Origin: Idiomarina sp. UBA6142
GTDB lineage: Bacteria; Pseudomonadota; Gammaproteobacteria; Enterobacterales; Alteromonadaceae
Direction of reading: 5' to 3'
Assembly (NCBI GenBank): GCA_002423905.1
Contig: DIVC01000093.1
Coordinates: 1-10,958 of the forward strand
DNA length: 10,958 bases
Positions 5,892 to 10,958 of this stretch are shown one piece after another. The translations under genes and the position numbers were made by a program. The notes under the pieces were generated by a model. That model made no database searches and was not told the DNA's origin. It was given only the letters and a program-made list of their open reading frames with translations. The stretch's first letter is position 1. The number at the start of each line of letters is the position of its first letter.

Positions 5892-8654
5892 ATGATAAAC
5901 AAGACTGTAGTACTAGCCATTTCGATATTGTTAAATGGTATGGCAGTGCAGATACCTACTCAGGCGCAAGATGTGCCAATTGTCAGCCCCACTTTGCAGA
6001 AAATGCTCAGCAATCTGCCAATTGCCGGTATCAAGGAAGAGCTGCAGGGTATGGTCAGCGATCTGGGTAAAACCAGCTGTGGGGGGAATCTTACTGGTTG
6101 CTACATGACGCAGTCGGGGCCGTTGCAACTGTACTTTTTTACTCGTGGTAGCACCCAGCAAACACTGCTACTGGTAGTCGACAAGTCGATGCCGATGCCT
6201 AAATTACTCGGCCCGCAAGTGCAACAGGTACTGGGCGCTACGTCGCTCAAAGCCCCGATTATTTCTATCTCAACCAGCGACTTTGAGTTGGACCAGATAA
6301 AAATGCCGCCAGCGCTGCAACAGGTGGTGCGTGATAACTATTTTAATGTCAACACATTGTCGTTCTCCAGTGGTGTGCAGCTAGCTGCTCGTGCCAACCT
6401 CGGCGGTGCTATTAAGCTGACCATGGAAGCGATGGGGGTGAAGGCTAACCAGCTGACCATGCGTGCCGCAGTAGTGATGCCGATCCCAACTGATCTGTCT
6501 GGTAGTGTCGGAGCAGGTGCTGCTATGGCCGATACCATGGCACACGGCGCGACCATGTCCCAAGCGGGTGCCGATGCGATGAAACCCGAAGCCTTTGTCG
6601 AGTTTCAGTTAGCGCCGAATGCGGTGGTAGAGTTTGGTATGCCACAAATGCGGCTCAGCGATGCGACGTTCTTTATCAACAACGCCTTGACCTTTGGCTA
6701 CAAGGGTAACGCCGCTTACCGAGGTGCTGAAACTAAAAAAGTTCTTACCCAGTTCCAAACACCACTGAATCCTGCAGGTGCCATGGACTTATTAGATTTT
6801 TCGTTTCGGATGGCCACTCCTGCTAACTTTACCATGGAGGATGCAGCCCGGGTGATGATTGCCATGGCTTCACCCGATCCACGCTTGAAACAATACGGTG
6901 GCGGTTTTATTCGCGACATTGAATTATTCAAGGACGCGCTGTTTGTCATGTCTGCACCGTTGTCTACGGTCAAGCTGGTTAATCCAACACCAGCGCCTGA
7001 GTATCGTTTTGGTGATAGTAGCAAACCGTTCCCGAACGACGACAAGTACTTCAACATGGTGGTGCTCGGCCCGCTAGCCGACGGTGGTCCGCTGCTGAAG
7101 GGAATGGGCGAGGTGAATATCCTCGGGCAAAAGATGGGGCGGCTGGCTTACGCAGCAGACCTGGGTGGGCTGCGCAGTGAAATCGGTCAAGCGCTTACGC
7201 TCAAGTTAGGTCCGCTCGGCAAAGTCAGTTTTAACATGGTACAAACCACAGCGGTCAGTAGCTTGACCCGAGAGATGGGGTTAGAAGGCAATTATGCCGG
7301 CCAGAAGGTGAAGGTCAGTTTGTATGGTGGCGTGCCGACAGCGGGCATCAGCAGCAGTGCTGTGAAACCGCCGGAGGGCAGTTTGGAAATTGCCGTCAGC
7401 GCCAGTTGCGCCAATCCTTTCGAGATTAAGACTAAGGTTAAGCTTGAGGCCAGCACCGATCTTGCCAAAGTGTTTGAAGGCGAGGCTGGCATCAACGTCG
7501 ATCCAGCCAAGATCCCAAATTGTGTCGGTGACCAGTTAGAAGCCGCCTATAAAAAAATCGCCGGTGAGTACAAAAATCTGAGTGGTTATAGCGCCGACGC
7601 CGCCACCCGCGAACTGAAAAAAATTGCTGATGCGGCGGCTGAAGCGCAGCGCGCAGCGGAGGCAGAAGCAAAGAGAATAGCCGACGAATACGAGAAGACC
7701 AAGAACAAGGCGCGTGAGCTGGCGAACAAAACCAGTAATGCTGCGACTAAAGCATTTAACGATGCAGGTAACGCCATTACCGGCCTCGGCAAGAAAAAGA
7801 AACGCAAAAAGGCCCCCAATCCGATTTTCGATGCCTCGGTGTTTGATTGGGATCGCTACTACGACGGTTATCCAGCCGTTGTGGCAGCCGGAGTGGATCT
7901 GGCATGGCATTGGGAAAACAATGGTTTTAACGAAGGCTTCGACGGCGCTCTCGAATTTCGTGCTAGTTTCTACCGAGCACGCTACCTTGATGTGCAGGCT
8001 TTGTGTGGTGCAACTGACCGGCTGTGCGTTGTCAAACATTGGTTAGAGTACGGCATTCCGCAGGGTCGCCAGGGCAACGCTAATTTCAGTATTGCCAGCT
8101 ACCTGGATTATCATCCAGACCTGCAGCGCCTCTATTATGGCAAAGGCAATTACGAGGATGCGTTAAACCACTGGTTTGAGGCGGGTCGGGACGAGGGCCG
8201 CAAAGCTCACCCAGCATCGAATGCGCCCGGACCGTTTGTTGGCATGCAACGAGCCGGTGGCTTTAAAGGCACGCGGTGGGACGACTTCGCCGTGTGTCAA
8301 AACCAGCATGTGATTGGCTTCCGCATCCGTTCTGGCAAACGAGTCGATGGTGTGCAATTCCTCTATCCGAATGGCTGGGGCGCTGTGCACGGATATTTGG
8401 GAAATCCACCCTATAGCGGCGAGGTCATACTGCCTGCTGGCAGATATTTCAAGACCGCCCAGTATCGCAGTGGCGGCAGCATCGACGCCTTGGGCTTTAT
8501 CGACAACACGGGTAAGGGCTCAGGCATGTTCGGGGGTAGCGGCGGTACGCTCAAATTTTATCATGCCAACGAAGGCCAAAAGATTGGCTGCATGATGGGT
8601 TACGCGACCGACGAAATTGAGCAACTGACCTTCTCATCTACGGGACCACGCTAA
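5892..8654 (+). CDS. Large exported protein with C-terminal jacalin-like lectin domain (paralogue 2)
   Basis: A 920-residue paralogue of the preceding gene, colinear over its whole length. The start at 5892 gives a clean signal peptide (MINKTVVLAISILLNG..., cleavage likely after TQA, residue 25) and has a strong ribosome binding site. The N-terminal region of unknown family (about 28-590) keeps the CGGNLxxC pair (C63, C70) and C506/C544. A coiled-coil-like, Ala/Glu/Lys-rich segment (about 575-630) ends in a basic run GKKKKRKK. Three FD..YY/HW..G..GR-type repeats (646-775) are uninterrupted here, with an extra Cys pair (C705, C712). The jacalin-like domain (about 790-920) has GMFGGSGG and two intact GxxxD motifs (815-819 and 861-865). 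The third, aligned with GSRTD in paralogue 1, reads TDEIE (906-910), so sugar specificity or valency may differ. Its TAA overlaps the secretin ATG (TAATG). Prediction: secreted or surface lectin. Confidence 0.87.
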   Translation: MINKTVVLAISILLNGMAVQIPTQAQDVPIVSPTLQKMLSNLPIAGIKEELQGMVSDLGKTSCGGNLTGCYMTQSGPLQLYFFTRGSTQQTLLLVVDKSMPMPKLLGPQVQQVLGATSLKAPIISISTSDFELDQIKMPPALQQVVRDNYFNVNTLSFSSGVQLAARANLGGAIKLTMEAMGVKANQLTMRAAVVMPIPTDLSGSVGAGAAMADTMAHGATMSQAGADAMKPEAFVEFQLAPNAVVEFGMPQMRLSDATFFINNALTFGYKGNAAYRGAETKKVLTQFQTPLNPAGAMDLLDFSFRMATPANFTMEDAARVMIAMASPDPRLKQYGGGFIRDIELFKDALFVMSAPLSTVKLVNPTPAPEYRFGDSSKPFPNDDKYFNMVVLGPLADGGPLLKGMGEVNILGQKMGRLAYAADLGGLRSEIGQALTLKLGPLGKVSFNMVQTTAVSSLTREMGLEGNYAGQKVKVSLYGGVPTAGISSSAVKPPEGSLEIAVSASCANPFEIKTKVKLEASTDLAKVFEGEAGINVDPAKIPNCVGDQLEAAYKKIAGEYKNLSGYSADAATRELKKIADAAAEAQRAAEAEAKRIADEYEKTKNKARELANKTSNAATKAFNDAGNAITGLGKKKKRKKAPNPIFDASVFDWDRYYDGYPAVVAAGVDLAWHWENNGFNEGFDGALEFRASFYRARYLDVQALCGATDRLCVVKHWLEYGIPQGRQGNANFSIASYLDYHPDLQRLYYGKGNYEDALNHWFEAGRDEGRKAHPASNAPGPFVGMQRAGGFKGTRWDDFAVCQNQHVIGFRIRSGKRVDGVQFLYPNGWGAVHGYLGNPPYSGEVILPAGRYFKTAQYRSGGSIDALGFIDNTGKGSGMFGGSGGTLKFYHANEGQKIGCMMGYATDEIEQLTFSSTGPR
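6012..6093 (+). repeat. 82-bp exact repeat, copy in lectin gene 2
   Basis: Partner of 3220-3301, identical over all 82 bases and offset by 2792 bp. The flanking codons differ between the genes in both sequence and synonymous positions, which points to recent local sequence exchange and not to uniform constraint. Confidence 0.9.
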
Positions 8655-10510
8655 TGAAACCATTTGCTCATGGATTACGATGGAATCGCCTAATCATTGT
8701 CAGTGCACTCATGTTAAGTTGTTCTTCGATTGCAGTGGCGCAAACGCCTGCGCGCTCTTTTGTTGACATGATGGAGCATGTTGAGCTGATCCCTCGCGGT
8801 GTTTACGATTCGGAAATGCTGGCTAAAGTTAATGTGGCTGTCGGCTTCATCAAACGCATGCAACTACCCGAGGCGCACTTAGCGGTGAATGAGGCGCTGC
8901 AACTGGATCCACGCAATGCATACCTACACTTGCTAAACGGTTTTGTTTATCATTTACAGGCTCTGAGGGGCGATACGCAAAAAGCGGAAATTGCTCTAGA
9001 AGGCTATCAGCAATCACTGCGGATTGATCCGAGCAATTGGATTGCGCTGGAATTTATGGGTCTTGCCTATATGGACCTTAAGCGTTTCGACCTTGCCAAA
9101 CAAGCGTTCGTTGATGCGCTGCTTTTAACGCCAGAGAGTGCGCCGTCAATCAGCGGTTTAATGGTTGCCTCCTATCTTACCGGTGACGCTAAGACGGCTT
9201 GTGGCATGGCTGATCAGTATCTTAAGGTATCGGCCACGCCCACCTCGGAGTTTTTACGCTCGAGTATTCCAGTTTATGGATCATGCGGCAATTTCGCACG
9301 AGCCGAGTGGGTGCGTGCTGCCTTAATACAGCAGTATGGAAAGGGCCCAGAGCTCGAACGTATTGACCGCCGCTTGTCGCAGTGGAAGGTCTTCTACAAC
9401 GATCGTTCGCTCCTGTTAGCGCAGGCTTTCGCTGTTCCAGATTTATCGCTTGCAATGACAGATGGGCTATTTGGTCAAGATAGTCAAGATCAAGAGTTCG
9501 ACGAGAACTTTACAGCTGTGCTGCAACCGCCAGTGGTAGCAGCAGCCGAAGGTCCGCGTATGCTGTTGGTTGATGTGGTGTTGCTGTCTACTCAGGAACT
9601 GATGTCAACATCTCGCGGAGTAAACTTACTTAATGCGCTAACTATGCAGCTTGGCTCGGTGAATGGCAATCTAGCGGCTTATTCACGTATTACCAGTTCT
9701 AACGACGATTCATCGTCAAGTACCTCCATTACCAGGGCAGTAACCATTCCGGCGCTATCCTATTCATTGAATATTGCCAACGCGAACAGTTCGTTAAACG
9801 AAGTACTTGCACGTCCGACCTTGGCTGCCATCGAAGGTTTAACTTCTGAGTTCTTTTCTGGAACTAACCTGAGTGCGGGTGTCGTTTCCACCAGCCAGCA
9901 AGGTGGCACTACTGTTGTACCGCTGGAAAAGCGCTTCGGTATCAAGCTTTCGGTAACTCCTAACTTTCTGTCGCAGGGTCAAGTGCAGCTCAAGGTGGAC
10001 GCACAGCGGACCTCGTTAAACGCCAGCAGTGATAATCCGCGAGTGGCCTACCAGATCGAGATTGCTGAAACTTCAGCAAATGCAAATGTCGTCATGAATT
10101 TGGGTGATACGCTGGTGCTCAGTGGATTGAGCGAGAAATCATCTTCAAGCACCCGCGACGGAGTACCGGGCTTGCAGAATATTCCGGGTATTCAATACCT
10201 GTTTTCTAATAAAAGGACTAACGAATTGCAGCGTTCGGTGCTTATTTTGGTTACACCGAGAGCTCCAGTGCAGCTATCGGAAGCAGCGCCCAGAGATAAA
10301 GAGCCTATGAATAGCCGGATGAAACAGTTGCACGAACGCTTTGGCTTTGCTGATAGAACACCGGCAAATATCGAGGCAATTATGACGCAGCTTCAAACAG
10401 AGGAATACTTTCGTGAATTTCGTCAGGGTGATGTATCGCTCGAACGCTGGGACCGCACGCACGAAACAGGTGACCGTTTGAAAGAAGCATTACGGTTTCT
10501 CTATTACTAA
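8654..10510 (+). CDS. TPR-containing secretin-family outer-membrane protein
   Basis: This 618-residue protein has a Sec signal peptide (cleavage likely after AVA, residue 29). Two to three TPR-like helical repeats follow (about 52-165; for example EAHLAVNEALQLDPRNAYLHLLNG and DLAKQAFVDALLLTP). A linker leads to a secretin beta-domain (about 300-537). The secretin hallmarks are VLARPTLAAIEG (384-395), a gate-like Gly/Ser/Thr-rich loop (402-420), FGIKLSVTPNF (428-438) and the signature GDTLVLSGL...GVPGLQNIPGIQYLF...LILVTPR (484-536). Secretins assemble as large ring channels in the outer membrane for type II/III secretion, type IV pili and phage release. The usual N0/N1 periplasmic domains are not visible; the TPR region takes their place. 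A charged C-terminal tail of about 80 residues sits where some secretins bind a pilotin. Translational coupling to the lectin genes makes it their candidate export or anchoring channel (inference). No ATPase or platform protein is encoded nearby. Confidence 0.9.
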   Translation: MKPFAHGLRWNRLIIVSALMLSCSSIAVAQTPARSFVDMMEHVELIPRGVYDSEMLAKVNVAVGFIKRMQLPEAHLAVNEALQLDPRNAYLHLLNGFVYHLQALRGDTQKAEIALEGYQQSLRIDPSNWIALEFMGLAYMDLKRFDLAKQAFVDALLLTPESAPSISGLMVASYLTGDAKTACGMADQYLKVSATPTSEFLRSSIPVYGSCGNFARAEWVRAALIQQYGKGPELERIDRRLSQWKVFYNDRSLLLAQAFAVPDLSLAMTDGLFGQDSQDQEFDENFTAVLQPPVVAAAEGPRMLLVDVVLLSTQELMSTSRGVNLLNALTMQLGSVNGNLAAYSRITSSNDDSSSSTSITRAVTIPALSYSLNIANANSSLNEVLARPTLAAIEGLTSEFFSGTNLSAGVVSTSQQGGTTVVPLEKRFGIKLSVTPNFLSQGQVQLKVDAQRTSLNASSDNPRVAYQIEIAETSANANVVMNLGDTLVLSGLSEKSSSSTRDGVPGLQNIPGIQYLFSNKRTNELQRSVLILVTPRAPVQLSEAAPRDKEPMNSRMKQLHERFGFADRTPANIEAIMTQLQTEEYFREFRQGDVSLERWDRTHETGDRLKEALRFLYY

Positions 10511-10553
10511 GACGAGATGACCAGAGTGAGCTAGTTCTCTCCCAACCATAAAT

Positions 10554-10933
10554 ATGGCTAAGCCTGCTGTAAATAAACGCAGCAGCGATGTTGTCATTAA
10601 CAGTAGCCCCAAGCCAAAGCTCAGTCTGGTTGGCTTTTATGCTGCTGCATTTCAGTACCAGGCGCAGAAAAAATTAGTTCGTTCTATGAAGCACGTACCA
10701 AAGATGCCAGTTATGGTAAGCAGTGTGATGAAGCAATCCCGAAAATGAAGTCAGAAATTGATCAAAATCGGCAGCGCAAAGCAATGCAGTGGCAAAAAGT
10801 GCGTAAAGAAAGTTGTGAAAACGTCGGTAACAAAGGCTTTGTTAATGCAGGCGAAAGTGCCGATATCTGTGAAACGATGGAAGCTAAAAAGCCGCACCAT
10901 GGACGCCATGGTGCGGCTTTTTTATTTAATTAG
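10554..10933 (+). pseudogene. Small exported protein gene, apparently frameshifted in an A6 run
   Basis: Reading from the ATG at 10554 gives a basic N-terminus and a hydrophobic core (KPKLSLVGFYAAAFQYQA), like a signal peptide, then reaches a TGA at 10746-10748 in a poorly protein-like frame. The frame one base back, from 10673 onward, reads as a natural soluble protein (ISSFYEARTKDASYGKQCDEAI...) with cysteines and continues to a TAG at 10931-10933, running through the terminator. One extra A in the run at 10668-10673 would fuse the two parts into about 126 residues with a signal peptide. It may be a pseudogene, a sequencing error, or a slippage-controlled gene. No clear Shine-Dalgarno precedes 10554. 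The family is not recognised. It follows the secretin by 43 bp, so it could be the last member of that operon. Confidence 0.45.
10886..10923. terminator. Strong intrinsic terminator, probably bidirectional
   Basis: A perfect 12-bp stem has arms GCCGCACCATGG (10891-10902) and CCATGGTGCGGC (10906-10917) with loop ACG. It is followed by six Ts on the plus strand (10918-10923) and preceded by five As (10886-10890), so it has the T-tract needed to end transcription in either direction. It would close the plus-strand secretin operon and also terminate the minus-strand tRNA-Pro transcript arriving from the right. Confidence 0.9.
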
Positions 10934-10958
10934 TGGTCGGCATGAGAGGATTTGAACC
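10934..10958 (-). tRNA. tRNA-Pro, 3' end only (runs off the window)
   Basis: Read on the minus strand, these 25 bases give the end of the T-stem, the T-loop TTCAAAT, the closing T-stem bases CCTCT, the acceptor strand CATGCCG, discriminator A and an encoded CCA. This closely resembles the 3' end of gammaproteobacterial tRNA-Pro, especially the GGG-anticodon type. The anticodon lies outside the window, so the isotype is inferred from the acceptor end only. Confidence 0.8.

Noticed and set aside
7536..8039. 167-residue minus-strand frame inside lectin gene 2
   Set aside because: It lies wholly antisense to a well-supported coding region, shows no recognisable motif, and its openness follows from the Ala/Lys/Glu-rich codons on the other strand.
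3064..8654. Lectin genes as pore-forming toxins or polymorphic toxins
   Set aside because: Lectin heads are common on toxins, but I see no known toxin domain, no immunity gene and no polymorphic-toxin repeat or linker signature.
10758..10955. 65-residue frame running through the terminator and into the tRNA
   Set aside because: It overlaps the tRNA-Pro 3' end and the terminator, and a competing frame (from 10673) reads far more like protein.
1..10958. CRISPR array, insertion sequence, integron attC or toxin-antitoxin pair
   Set aside because: No regularly spaced short repeats, transposase or integrase motifs, attC core sites or small antitoxin-like pairs were found. The lectin repeats are protein-level and degenerate.

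Overview
The window looks like a chromosomal segment of a Gram-negative bacterium, most likely a gammaproteobacterium. The supports are an outer-membrane secretin, lipoprotein and Sec signal peptides, a NarL/FixJ-type two-component pair, a DUF2805/TIGR03643 protein, and a partial tRNA whose 3' half reads like gammaproteobacterial tRNA-Pro. The taxonomy is inferred; nothing in the window fixes the genus.

Layout. Positions 1-75 hold the probable tail of an upstream gene, overlapping a small TIGR03643-family gene (65-328, +). Convergent to it is a minus-strand two-component operon: a LuxR-type response regulator (2339-1635) followed by a membrane histidine kinase (1576-347). A 281-bp divergent control region (2340-2620) separates this pair from a plus-strand operon and carries a striking cluster of perfect inverted repeats (2402-2486). 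The plus operon is a BON-domain lipoprotein (2621-3064), two tandem paralogous exported proteins of about 930 residues with C-terminal jacalin-like lectin domains (3064-5856 and 5892-8654), and a TPR-plus-secretin outer-membrane protein (8654-10510). Two junctions are TAATG stop/start overlaps; the third is 35 bp with a strong ribosome binding site. After this comes a small gene that appears frameshifted in an A6 run (10554-10933), a strong bidirectional-looking terminator (10886-10923) and the 3' end of a minus-strand tRNA-Pro (10934-10958).

How the genes may work together (inference). The plus operon reads as a dedicated surface-lectin system. Two giant secreted or surface lectins share an unrecognised N-terminal region of about 560 residues, FD..Y/HW..G..GR-type repeats and a beta-prism lectin head. 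A divergent secretin in which TPRs replace the usual N-domains could be their exit channel, and a BON lipoprotein could be its periplasmic or outer-membrane partner. The divergent two-component system is the obvious candidate regulator, with the inverted-repeat cluster as candidate operator. No secretion ATPase, inner-membrane platform or pseudopilin gene is in the window, so energising parts would have to be elsewhere or absent.

The two lectin genes arose by tandem duplication. They keep an 82-bp stretch of perfect nucleotide identity within otherwise diverged sequence, which suggests gene conversion.
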